Assembly: GCA_965153355.1 (NCBI GenBank)
Contig: OZ231126.1
Span: 70,556,001-70,620,000 of the forward strand
DNA: 64,000 nt
Reading direction: 5' to 3'
Origin: Flaccisagitta enflata
Taxonomy: Eukaryota > Chaetognatha > Sagittoidea > Aphragmophora
The number at the start of each line of letters is the position of its first letter. The stretch's first letter is position 1. The position numbers and the translations under genes were made by a program. Under the pieces are notes generated by a model. It saw only the letters and a program-made list of their open reading frames with translations, was not told where the DNA came from and ran no database searches. Of the stretch, positions 1-11,839 are shown piece by piece.

Positions 1-302
1 ATTTATTCATTTATTCATTTATGCATTTTTTCATTTATTCATTTATTCATTTTTTCATTTTTTCATTTTTTCATTTATTCATTTATTCATTTTTTCATTT
101 TTTCATTTTTTCATTTTTTCATTTTTTCATTTTTTTTTCATTTTTTCATTTTTTCATTTTTTCATTTTTTAATTTCTTAATTTATTCATTTATTCATTTT
201 TTTCATTTTTTCATTTTTTCATTTTTTCCATTTATTCATTTATTCATTCATTCATTCATTCATTCATTCATTCATTCATTCATTCATTCATTCATTCATT
301 CC
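1..302. repeat. TTCA / TTTATTCA microsatellite
   Basis: The stretch is built from ATTCATTT and TTTTTCAT units and ends in about 15 pure ATTC/CATT units. Open frames across it (FIHSFIHS-like repeats) are products of the repeat. A second pure CATT block lies at 516-598. Confidence 0.95.
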
Positions 303-515
303 ATTAGGTTTAAAAGCCCTGATTACAGTTCACAGAAAGGCAAGAGATTCACCAAGCAAAATAAAAAAGTTTTGAATTCATTAAATCATAAAATCTTTCG
401 ACGTGCGTCAAAGTTGCTACAATCTCACTAGCCCAGAAGGTATTTTTTGTCTCTTCAAAGCAGAAAATAATATGTAAGTCAATACTTAGCTGACCAATTG
501 GTCTTCGTTCCTGAT
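303..515. other. Spacer between CATT arrays, no feature
   Basis: AT-rich non-repetitive sequence between two arrays of the same unit. I see no gene or motif in it. Confidence 0.6.
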
Positions 516-598
516 GATTCATTCATTCATTCATTCATGCATTCATTCATTCATTCATTCATTCATTCATTCATTCATTCATTCATTCATTCATTCAT
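516..598. repeat. CATT microsatellite
   Basis: About 20 ATTC units with a single interruption (ATGC near 538). Confidence 0.95.
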
Positions 599-729
599 CT
601 TCGATAAAAGCACGCGACTTTTGGTCCGTTGACCTGGGTTTTACTTCTCTTGACCTTGATGCAATCTTAAGGTTCGATATAAAAAACGTGAAAGGAACGT
701 GGTGCAGGTCCTAAGCCCGACGCTCGTAC

Positions 730-990
730 TAAGGCCGTGTTCCCAGTTTTGCCGAGAAACGCGATGGTTAATCGCGTTTACAGCGTGAACACATATTCAT
801 AAAATTACAACTGTCCCATGACTCGTGGGCCACGAGGGGGTGAGAGAAGTGAGTAAGTGAGCCCAAGCAAGAGTGGAGCGAGCGAAGTGGATCACTGCAG
901 AGTGAGCGAGCAGAATGAGCGATGCGAGCGAGCGAATGTAGAGAGTAACCGAATGGCCTGTTAAGACGCGATTGTTGGTGAATAGAATTG
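730..990 (+). mobile_element. Degenerate Harbinger-type MITE
   Basis: It shares the internal order of the clearer copies at 33117-33371, 33836-34062 and 44645-44904: TAAGG-CGTGTT start, an AACGCG motif, GAACACATATTCA, CTGTCCCATGA, then a GAGCGA/GTGAGT-rich stretch and a GACGCGATTGT end. The terminal inverted repeat is eroded and the right end is not exact. Family assignment rests on the better copies. Confidence 0.5.
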
Positions 991-1105
991 GGCCCGTTCT
1001 CCAAGCTCCAAGCCCGAAGCTCGTACTTGGTCGTAGCAACACAATCCAAACTGTCCTTGGCAATCGAAGGTCGTTTCCCCCTTTCAACGACTACGTTTGT
1101 GTACA

Positions 1106-1132
1106 AGAAAGAGAGAAAGAAAGAAAGAAGGA

Positions 1133-1196
<64 letters not shown>

Positions 1197-1198
1197 AC
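1106..1198. repeat. GAAA microsatellite
   Basis: About 20 GAAA units. The KERKKERK and SFFLSFFL frames over it are artefacts of the repeat. Confidence 0.95.
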
Positions 1199-1360
1199 GC
1201 AGGTAAGCCAAAGAGCCTGAAAAGCCTCCGCTTTCTCTTTTTTTATTTTTTCCCCCTTCTATTGGCCCTTGAATGGCTGTGGAGAGGTCTTGCAATGGCA
1301 TTACGTGATTCTGTGATTTCCAGCAAACAACACGTGCAAATGTGAAAAAAAAGAATACTA

Positions 1361-1965
1361 CCACTTTGCTAAAAAAATATCGTCTCACCCTTATAGCTAA
1401 TTTGTGATTAAACAACAAAAAAAACACGTAAAAATCAGTGACCATTTAAAAGAGCAAGAAAAAATCTTTAAAATGCCACCAAGCAGAGCTCAGTAGCTTG
1501 ATTAGTTTAGATTTTAGAGCTAAAAGAGTAAAAAGGTTCATGTCCACAAAAGGCAGAAAATATATAAAAAATGAGAATTATATTGACCTGTTTATTATTA
1601 CTTTTTCAAGGTTTATCATTATAAAATCATATAAAGATCAGTGACCATTAGAAAGAGTTTTGAAAGATCTGTCAAACGCCACCAAGCAAATTTTTCAAGT
1701 TGAAACTTTTTGAATTTTATATCAAAATAATTATACATAGGTGTGAAAGTGCTGAAAGATGAAATTGCTGGAAAATTTGCAGAACCCATTCTACAAAATT
1801 GTATATAAATCCTTTGTTTATGTCTTGGCAATTGATTACAAAGGATATATAGTACCAAAAAGGCCTATACTAAATGTTTATGCAGAAATGTATGATTTTG
1901 TATAAGAAATAATAACAATAAATAACACTTTTGTTTTACTGAGACGATATTTTTGAGCAAGATGG
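1361..1965. mobile_element. Inverted-repeat element with TA flanks
   Basis: The left end (1361-1387, CCACTTTGCT followed by AATATCGTCTCA) is matched in inverse by 1940-1965 (TGAGACGATAT ... GCAAGATGG). Outside both ends stands TA, the duplication expected for Tc1/mariner-type insertion. Inside, a ~55-bp motif (ATCAGTGACCATT ... GCCACCAAGCA) occurs twice in the same direction at about 1434-1490 and 1630-1686. No transposase frame is present, so this would be a non-autonomous element of about 605 bp. Superfamily is inferred only from TA and TIR. Confidence 0.55.
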
Positions 1966-2043
1966 TAAAACCAAAATAAAAGAGGGAGCGGATCTACGGT
2001 TAGTGGCAAGGCATAACAAAAGTGGGGACTAAATATCGGTAAA

Positions 2044-2147
2044 ACAAGCCCAGGCGGGCAACTCGATGCGCCATCTGCGTGATATTAGAAGGGGCGTAAC
2101 GGACGGACGGACAGACCCTCTTATAGAGATGCGATGACGCATCTTAA
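2044..2147 (+). mobile_element. HINE-like element, AGATGCG class
   Basis: Starts ACAAGCCC with a small GCCC/GGGC inverted pair, carries GATGCG near 2064, then GGACGGACGG, then CCTCTTATAGAG and a 3' stem AGATGCG-ATGA-CGCATCT (2127-2144) followed by TAAA. This is the layout of non-autonomous Helentron elements: 5' subterminal motif, ACGG tract, 3' stem-loop. Shortest member of its class here. Confidence 0.7.
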
Positions 2148-2159
2148 ACTAGTCATCCA

Positions 2160-2806
2160 AGGATCGCACATGGTCAGCGGTACCCGATGCCCTGCTAGGA
2201 GTGATCAGCTGAAGAAGTATAGCGAGAGCAGGGCAGCGGCCCCAAAGGGCCGATGTCCTGTAGGACACAGGGGTGAATTTCCAGACGTCCTTAGAAGGCA
2301 CATTAAAGGGCTGACATGCTTGATTTTGAGCCTGACAAGGCTGATTTAGGGTATTAGAGAGCTAATTTTGGAGCTGAAAGGGCTGATTTTGGGCCTGAGA
2401 GGACTGATTTTGGGCCTGAGAGAGCTGATTTTGGGCTTGAGAGGGCTGATTTTGGGCTTGAGAGGGCTGATTTGGGGCTAATTTGGAGCTAATTTTGGAG
2501 CTGAAAGAGCTGATTTTGGGCCTGAGAGGGCTGATTTTGAGTCTGAGAGGGCTGATTTTGGGCCTGAGAGGGCTGATTTTGGGCTTGAGAGGGCTGATTT
2601 TGGGCTTGAGAGGGCTGATTTTGGGCCTGAGAGGGCTGATTTTGGGCTTGAGAGGGCTGATTTTGGGCTTGAGAGGGCTGATTTGGGGTCTGAGAGGGGC
2701 CTCGGGGGGGGACGTACGTACGGACGGACGGACGGACGTACGGACGTCTGGAAATTCACCCCTGTGTCCTACAGGACATCGGCCCTTTGGGGCCGCTGCC
2801 CAAAAA
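2160..2806 (+). mobile_element. Helentron-like element, GGCCCC class, with 21-bp core
   Basis: Outer end GGTCAGCGGTACCCGATGCC (from 2171); then GGGCAGCGGCCCCAAAGGGC (from 2233), GATGTCCTGTAGGACACAGG and AATTTCCAGACGTC. A 21-bp minisatellite (CTGATTTTGGGCCTGAGAGGG, written here as consensus halves CTGATTTTGG / GCCTGAGAGGG) fills about 2315-2697. An ACGG tract follows (2715-2747), and the 5' block returns inverted (2748-2801), ending GGGGCCGCTGCCC + AAAAA. It is the cleanest copy of this class and shows its whole anatomy. Confidence 0.75.
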
Positions 2807-2809
2807 GCG

Positions 2810-3293
<484 letters not shown>

Positions 3294-3297
3294 GGGC

Positions 3298-4107
3298 TCA
3301 TGTTTTCTCCGCTTCCACGTCATCAAACGCACCAAAGTTGCTAACGGACAAGAAGAGGTACTCTCTCCGGGGATGATGACAATCGGGGCACACCCCCGAA
3401 GATGGAATTTCCCCGCCAGAAAACGACCGCGCGGGGGCATCTTGACACGACTCGGTGCCCGAGTGGCCGGCGTGCAGCTCCTTCGTGCGCTGATAATGAT
3501 TATGATGATTATGGTGACAATGATGATGTTGTTGTTGTTGTTGATGGAGTTGATCGTGAGTTTGGTAGTTACAATTCGGCGACAATGGCGGAGACGGAGA
3601 GCGAAGATTATTATTATCAAGATGTTGAAGATGATGCTGATGATGGGTATAAAAGACGCTCTGATGAGGAGAAACGATGCCAGCATCGGAAACAGACCAA
3701 GGTGAAGGTGGTGTGGGTGGGTGGATCGGTGGTGTGGGTGGCGTTGAAGGTGTTGACGAGACAGATGTAGGCGAAAGTGGGGGCCGCGGCGCGGCGCAGT
3801 GCAATGACGCGTAACCACTGGGACGCAGCAAACGAGGCGTGGGTGGGACGCAGCCGCCGATGCCGTGCAGCGCGGCGGCGTGATGGGTGCAAGGAGGTGG
3901 GAGGGTCGGTGCTGAGGGCGTCAAAGGGAGCTTGTGACTCGTCGTTGCTACCATCGGGGAAATCGGCGGTTTACAGTCTTCTATGGATGTTAATCGTGCG
4001 CGATTATGAGGAATGAAGGTGTATTCAATTTTGGTCATAGTCAAATCGGTTATCATGAGATTCGAGAGTTGAAGACATTCATGTCCATGACAGATGATTG
4101 GGATCAT
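3298..4107 (-). CDS. Candidate coding exon, Pro/Ser/His/Gln-rich protein (unknown)
   Basis: A 269-codon frame in a locally GC-rich island of varied composition, unlike the simple-repeat frames elsewhere in the window. Residues about 45-150 are Pro/Ser/Thr-rich, 150-206 are His/Asn/Gln-rich with a QQQQQHHH run, 240-245 read CPDCHH, and the C-terminus is acidic (FDDVEAEKT). I do not recognise a family. The first ATG (4107) lies in AT-rich DNA, so the true start may instead be a splice acceptor near 3977 (CATAG before AAGACTG). Low-complexity tails of transcription factors or signalling proteins look like this, but that is only resemblance. The CAA/CAT runs could also be microsatellite, so coding status is uncertain. 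Confidence 0.4.
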   Translation of the reverse strand: MIPIICHGHECLQLSNLMITDLTMTKIEYTFIPHNRARLTSIEDCKPPISPMVATTSHKLPLTPSAPTLPPPCTHHAAALHGIGGCVPPTPRLLRPSGYASLHCAAPRPPLSPTSVSSTPSTPPTPPIHPPTPPSPWSVSDAGIVSPHQSVFYTHHQHHLQHLDNNNLRSPSPPLSPNCNYQTHDQLHQQQQQHHHCHHNHHNHYQRTKELHAGHSGTESCQDAPARSFSGGEIPSSGVCPDCHHPRREYLFLSVSNFGAFDDVEAEKT

Positions 4108-4827
4108 TAGATTGTCGTAATGGGCAAATTAGGGCGGTGATGGTAGTTTAAATGAATGTTGACGTATCATAAGAAAGGCCAAATTAAGGTACAGCTTTCA
4201 TCGAAAAAGCAATGCTTGGTTCAAATTCAGATAGACTACAAGGACCTAAACGCTGAATATATAGAACATTCTATGGGCAAATAGAAAAAGACCACAAAAA
4301 ACCACAACGACCTATTTGCACGGTGCAAAATGCACCCCCTCTCCCATTCACAAAAAAAGAGGAAGACATGAAAATTCCTTCTCTGCCTTATCAGTTATCT
4401 CTGTGAGAGAGAATGAAGTCTTATCTTCAAGGCGGGATCATTATTTACCCTAGGGCCCTTTCAAATCTCACATAGATGATAGGAAATGACTAGTCAAACT
4501 CAACTCTTGACTTCGATTGAGATTTTGGCAACTCGTTTGTTCATTATGACTCATCCACTTGGGGATGCCTTGATAGCATTGACTTCTGAGTCTAAACTCA
4601 CTAAGTTGTATTCTTTTTCCTCAAAAATGTCATTCTTTTTAATTACTCGAAGAAGACTTCGTCCACAGCCTCTCAAAATTACTTATTGCGAGATATTCTC
4701 GCTCTTAAATGATGGTTGTGGTTGTGGTTGTGGTTGTGGTATTGTTGTCCAAAGAAGTAGATGTACAAATGTTTTCTTTCCATCTTCTAACCAAAAGTTT
4801 AAAATTTCGAATTTGTACTTTCTTCCA
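4108..4827. other. Unique stretch with short GTTGTG run
   Basis: AT-rich sequence with no recognised gene. A GGTTGT hexamer repeat lies at about 4713-4740. If the frame at 3298-4107 is an exon, this would be its upstream intron or flank. Confidence 0.45.
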
Positions 4828-4828
4828 C

Positions 4829-4869
<41 letters not shown>

Positions 4870-4884
4870 TCAATCAATCAATCA

Positions 4885-4950
<66 letters not shown>

Positions 4951-4965
4951 CCAATCAATCAATCA
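4828..4965. repeat. CAAT microsatellite
   Basis: About 34 AATC units with two single-base insertions (near 4868 and 4885). The NQSINQSI frames are artefacts. Confidence 0.95.
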
Positions 4966-6345
4966 CTTACCGGATGTCATTTTGGACGCCCCCATTCCTT
5001 TTGTTCGTTCCGTCATCCTTAAAATTGACTTATTGTCTTCTTTTGTCTTTCTTTTTTTGGTCTTTGTTATGAATTCTTCCTCGCAGTATAACAATGATAA
5101 TTCACACTTTGTCCGCGTTAATGGAGCAAAACAAAATTCTTTTTGCAAAAGGCGGTTTTAAAATTTTTTTTTTATCTCTTTTTCTGCATTGGTGCTTTGT
5201 TTACAAAAACGAAGGAGCGAATTAAAAAAAGGCGACGACGATGACTATAATCCAAGACACGTTAATCCACGCACGGCTAACTTCCTTCTTAAATCCGGTT
5301 TTTGGGAGAAATTTTTTTTTCGTTTTTAAGGATTTTTAAAAAGAATCCGAAAATCCTAAAAAAATTTTTCTGCTTTTTCAAAAAACGATTGTAATTATTT
5401 TTCTTTCTTTTTTGAATCGTCTTCCTCTACTTTCAAGAAAGAAAAGAAAGAAAAAAGCTATCTTTTTTACTCCTCCACTACATCTTTTTATCACTTTTTT
5501 ATTTCACATCTTTTCAATTTCCTGTGATTTTTTCATTTTTTTAGTCTGTAATTTTTCTTATCATTCAAGTGTGATTTTGAATTGTGTTTTTCGATTCAAT
5601 CCGAATGTTGTTTACATTTTGTGTGTGAAAACGAGGTTTCGGCGCGATGATGATGAGGAAGAGGAGGAATAGAAAAAGGAGGAGGAGGAGGAGGAGGAGA
5701 CTGAGGAAGATGAAAAAGTGGACGCAAAACAGAATTTGAGGAGTACCATGAGGAAGAAAAGCAAAAGGGGGAAAGGGGAGGTAACAAAAAAGAAAGAAAG
5801 ATAAATGGTAGACGGACAAGAGAGTCGTTAAATGATAAAGGATGGAATGAGGGTTTGCGGGTTAACTGCACAAACGGCAGGTTTTTTTTACGTTTTTTTT
5901 TTACTTTGGACCCATCATTGTTGTTGCGCTGACCCGGGAAATTTTTCAGGCTACATTGGGACCTGCAAGAAAGAAAGAAATGTAAATGATATATGTGAAC
6001 ATATATGATGTTTATTCTCACAATAGTTTAGCAGTGAGGCAAGTAAAATGAAAGATATCGTGCAATATTCAAAGTTTTTTTTTTTCAAACAGCGGGACCT
6101 CGGTGTAATTGTCCTGATAGGATTAAATGTTTCTTGTCTTTTGTGCAGGGGAATGGTTACATAACCGATAATCATGATTAAGAGTAAATTATTAATATGC
6201 GCATAAAAATATACAATTACACAAAATAAAGTAAAATTGACCATCGTAGACCAGGTAACTGCCACTAATCATGTCCGGGTTTGTTAACCAGGCGTATTTC
6301 AGTATCATAAAAGCCTAAAAAATCAGGTATCATGATTTTTTTTTT
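4966..6345. other. AT-rich and purine-rich flank, no gene
   Basis: Homopolymer-rich sequence with a GGA run at 5680-5700. I see no coding region or element. It forms the left flank of the duplicated block and ends in a T-tract (6337-6347) that is also present at the internal junction near 18330. Confidence 0.5.
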
Positions 6346-6347
6346 TT

Positions 6348-7120
6348 AGCGGGGGACTATTGAGGGTGCTGCTTAGATGTTGCTTGTTTGGGGTCCCGCT
6401 GTACATTTCTGTGCTGAAGATTGTATGCATCGGACAGACGGACAAACCAAGCCTCAAAAGCAATTCGCTTAAGGTCGAAGTATAATGCCGCTTCGTGGGT
6501 AGATTGAAGACTAAATATTATCAAAAAACCAAAGCAAAATGACGCTAAAATAAGCCAGTATTTGGTTCGTCCATCTGTCGAATTAAGAAGCAACAGTTAT
6601 TTCAATCACTTCATCCTTGCGACTTAATATCTTTTTTTTCAGGGGTGTATATAATTGAGTGGATTTTGATTTCCCCCCCCCTGCCATTGATTTTCTTCCT
6701 CGCGATGCATTGCGTCGCGTTACAAAATCTATGATTTTCTTCCCAATAAAGCAATAAAACAGTGTATTTAAGGTTTAAATAGTGTTAAGTTATGTTTTAC
6801 TAACTAAATTTTATGATTTGGAACAATGTCAAAAGGTTTATTTTCCCGAAATTTTCTTTTTTTCTTTTTTCCCCCTTCCTTTCCCTTCCCCATCTCCAAA
6901 CCCTTTGATTCCCCCCCCAGGGGGGGGAACTCAATAATATACAGGCCTGTTTTTTTTTTTCAGTGAAAATTTTGAAAATACAGAAATGATATTTGAAACA
7001 GGCGTGCATCCTGTTTGTTCAACAAAAGCAAAACGGTCTTTAATATGTTTTTCATTCATTCAAATTTTGATCGAACAAAGAAGTCATTTTTTGAGAAATT
7101 TCATGTATTTTGAAAGAGCG
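6348..7120. other. Unique part of duplicated block, no gene
   Basis: AT-rich sequence beginning AGCGGGGGACTATTGAGG, repeated at 18336. A 78-codon frame on the minus strand (6357-6593, and 18345-18581) is identical in both copies, but nothing in it resembles a known protein and its conservation only reflects the duplication. Confidence 0.5.
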
Positions 7121-7245
<125 letters not shown>

Positions 7246-7277
7246 TAAAAAATTTGAAAGATTAATAGAATTACCCG

Positions 7278-7278
<1 letters not shown>

Positions 7279-7328
<50 letters not shown>

Positions 7329-7499
7329 AGAAAGAAAGGAAGAGTGAAAGACAGAATGAAAGAAAGAACGAAAAAAAGGAAGGAAGGAAAATAGGAAGGA
7401 AGGAAGGAAGGAAGGAAGGAAGGAGGGAAGGACGAAAGGAAGGAAGGAAGAAAGGAAGGAAGGACGGAAGGAAGGAAGGAAGAAAGAAATAAAGAAAGA
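7279..7499. repeat. GAAA / GGAA microsatellite
   Basis: Pure GAAA grading into GGAA, GAAAGGAA and GGACGGAA variants. Absent from copy 2 of the block. Confidence 0.95.
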
Positions 7500-7609
7500 A
7501 AATGAAAAAAAAAACAAACAGTGAAGAACATTGAAGAAGATTGAAAATCCTGTATGCAGTCCCGGGCGTTGCGTGAAAAAGTGAAGAAAGTCGTGTGAGT
7601 GACAGAATG

Positions 7610-9485
<1,876 letters not shown>

Positions 9486-9735
9486 ATTCGGGCAGCGGCT
9501 TCGCAGGGGCCAATGATCTATGCTTTCACACGGGGGAATTTTTCCTTCTCCTTTTCTTTCTCTTTCTCTCTTTCTTTCTATTTCTCTTTTCTCCTTCTCC
9601 TTCCTCCCTTTTCGATCCTCCATCCTAGCCATGAGGCTCAAATCCAATCCTCTAGCCTCAAGTCAAAGCCTCTTGGCTCAAATTCAAGCCCAAGCACAAC
9701 GGCTACTGCTGACCATTTGACGCTTTTGCGACAAT
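9486..9735. mobile_element. Helentron-like element, GGCCCC class, degenerate
   Basis: GGGCAGCGGCTTCGCAGGGG, then CAATGATCTATGCTTTCACA, a CTTCTC-rich pyrimidine tract, several GGCTCAAATCCAAGCCTC-like ~20-bp units, and the inverted outer end CGGCTACTGCTGACCATTTG. Same order of blocks as the members at 29860 and 58416. Repeated at 20889-21138. Confidence 0.6.
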
Positions 9736-9737
9736 TT

Positions 9738-9740
<3 letters not shown>

Positions 9741-9794
<54 letters not shown>
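9741..9794. repeat. CT microsatellite
   Basis: Pure CT; the copy-2 array at 21158-21249 is about 40 bases longer. It directly follows the element ending near 9735. Confidence 0.95.
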
Positions 9795-9796
<2 letters not shown>

Positions 9797-10375
9797 TCAG
9801 TGCACAGGCGCCACTAGTTCGGATCACTGAACGTAAAATTTATGTCATTTAAATTAATCTTCTCAAGAAGGAGAATTTGTGAAGACAACATTTTCGTGTG
9901 TGAAGAAGATCAAATTGATCAATTTCTATGTACATAAGAAAAGAGAGAGAGAAGTTGGTAATGATGAAGAAAAAGAGATAAAAGACGCGAAAACGAATAT
10001 TTAATGGGTTGACACTTAACATGACATTTGTCGTAAATGTCGATTTTTGCCGATCAGCCGAGTTTTTGTCGTCGTCTTTATTTGACAGACGAGTCGTCTT
10101 GGACCCATTTTAAACTGATTAAGGGCGAACCGAAATAAATTGCGTAACACCAACACATGGTCTATATCTAGGCAGAAAAACACATAACAAGGCCAAGTAG
10201 GCCAACTATCCGTCCTCTATGCATGAACTTTTTTTCCACTTGCGCTTCCGCTTCAATTTTGTCGTTCAAATACTAGTAGCTATCCCACCCACTAAAATGG
10301 AAGCGGTCTCTACCTCCAACTATGTTAAATCCACAGCGACCACTCCGACCACGCCTCATCTTCAACGCCATCTTC
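9795..10375. other. Unique part of duplicated block with solo element head
   Basis: Corresponds to 21250-21831. At 10187-10210 stands ACAAGGCCAAGTAGGCCAAC, the 5' end of the AGGTGCG-class elements, without a matching 3' hairpin nearby. No gene seen. Confidence 0.45.
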
Positions 10376-10668
10376 CAACCATCTCCCTCAACCACCCCGA
10401 CCACGCCAATGACCACCCCGACCACGCCAAAGACCACCCCCAACGACCACCCCGACCACTCCAACTCCCCCACAACCATCTCCCTCAACCACTCCGACCA
10501 CGCCAATGACCACCCCGACCACTCCAACTCCCCCACAACCATCTCCCTCAACCACTCCGACCACGCAAATGACCACCCCGACCACTCCAACTCCCCCACA
10601 ACCATCTCCCTCAACCACTCCGACCACGCCAATGACCACCCCGACCACTCCAACTCCCCCACAACCAC
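10376..10668. repeat. 63-bp minisatellite, Pro/Thr-coding in one frame
   Basis: About four to five units built from CCACCCCGACCACTCCAAC, CCCCACAACCATCTCCCTC and CACTCCGACCACGCCAATGA. Because 63 is divisible by three, several frames on both strands stay open; one reads MTTPTTPTPPQP, which looks mucin-like. The flanks do not extend any of these frames into a recognisable gene, so I treat it as a minisatellite. Copy 2 (21832-22050) has about one unit fewer. Confidence 0.85.
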
Positions 10669-11030
10669 TCTGCGCTATCTCTGCTTTTTGCAAGCCCCCG
10701 AAGTCAAGTCTCAACATTTTTTACGAGGTTATACTCTCATTTTTAAATCATTCCCAGATCTTGAAAATTTCAGATCTTGAAAATTTCAGAAAAAAAAGTT
10801 TTAAATAAACACTTCTTTTTGATAATCCTCGGAAAGAGAAATTTTGAAATTATTCCTTTTGGCTCGATGGAGATAAGAAATGTAAAGGAAAAAAAAGAAT
10901 ATGGCTTTGAAGGAGAATAAAAAAGAATATTTTAATGGAGGAGAATAGAATGGCATTAATGGGGACAATGTTCGTTCAAAATGGCGCCGTGCGATTCAGA
11001 TATTGAGTTGGATTAACGAAAAATTCTTTA

Positions 11031-11836
11031 ACAAGGCCGGATACATGAGCCAAGACGGTGCGCCGGGCGTTATCGATTCTTAGACCTATCCCTAGCTCCA
11101 TCAGACCTATCCCGAAAAAGAAACGGCTTTGAAGGAGATAAAAATATCTCAATGAGCAGGAGAATGAATGGCATTAATGTATTACACAGCAAAGAAGGCT
11201 GTATATCCAGATATTGAGTTGGATTAATGAAAAATACGAAGGCCGGATACACGGGCCAAGACGGTGGGCAAGTCATCGATTCTTAGACCTATCCCTGGGC
11301 CCACTGGACCTCCCGGAGCTCGTGATCAATTGCACTTAGCTTCCACAGGTCAAAGTCATCCCGAGCTCTATTAGGCCTATCCCTGTGAGCTTCTCATCAG
11401 ACCTATCCCAGCTTTATCAGACCTCCTGATCCTCCAAGCTCTATCAGACCTATCATCAGCTCTATCAGACCTATCACCAGCTCTATCAGACCTATCCCCA
11501 GCTCTATCAGACCTATCCCCAGACCTATCCGACATATCACCAGCTCTATCAGATTATTTTAGTGAATGAAATGACGAGTATCATCAATGATGAACAATAT
11601 GAGTTCTCAATTGATTTCAAACATTTTTAGCGATTTTTCATTCGAGCGTGACCGACAGATGGACAGATGGACGGACAGAGCCTTTTATGGAGGTGCTCTG
11701 GCGCATCTGGGAATCATCCTAGCATATTTCTTAATCATTTCCGGTGATTTTTGCTTCTTTTCGAGATTTTCAACTCAAGCTTGTCCGACCAACCGACAGA
11801 CAGAGCATCTTATAGAGGTGCTATGGCGCACCTAAA
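11031..11836 (+). mobile_element. HINE-like element, AGGTGCG class, with 21-bp core
   Basis: Head ACAAGGCCGGATAC at 11031 and a second head at about 11244. GGTGCGCC lies at 11057-11064. The core is a degenerate 21-bp minisatellite (AGCTCTATCAGACCTATCCC). Two consecutive 3' modules follow: GGACGGACAGAGCC with AGGTGC...GCATCT (11691-11708), then CCGACAGACAGAGCATC with AGGTGC-TATGGC-GCACCT (11816-11833) and AAAAAA. GGTGCGCC near the head is the exact inverse complement of GGCGCACC at 11825-11832. The core is much cleaner in copy 2 (22740-23337). Confidence 0.7.
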
Positions 11837-11839
11837 AAA

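Noticed and set aside
4713-4740. Telomere-like GGTTGT repeat
   Set aside because: Very short, internal, and not a known telomere unit in tandem over any length.
6357-6593. 78-codon frame identical in both block copies (also 18345-18581), taken as a conserved gene
   Set aside because: Identity extends across the non-coding flanks, so it reflects the recent duplication, not coding constraint.
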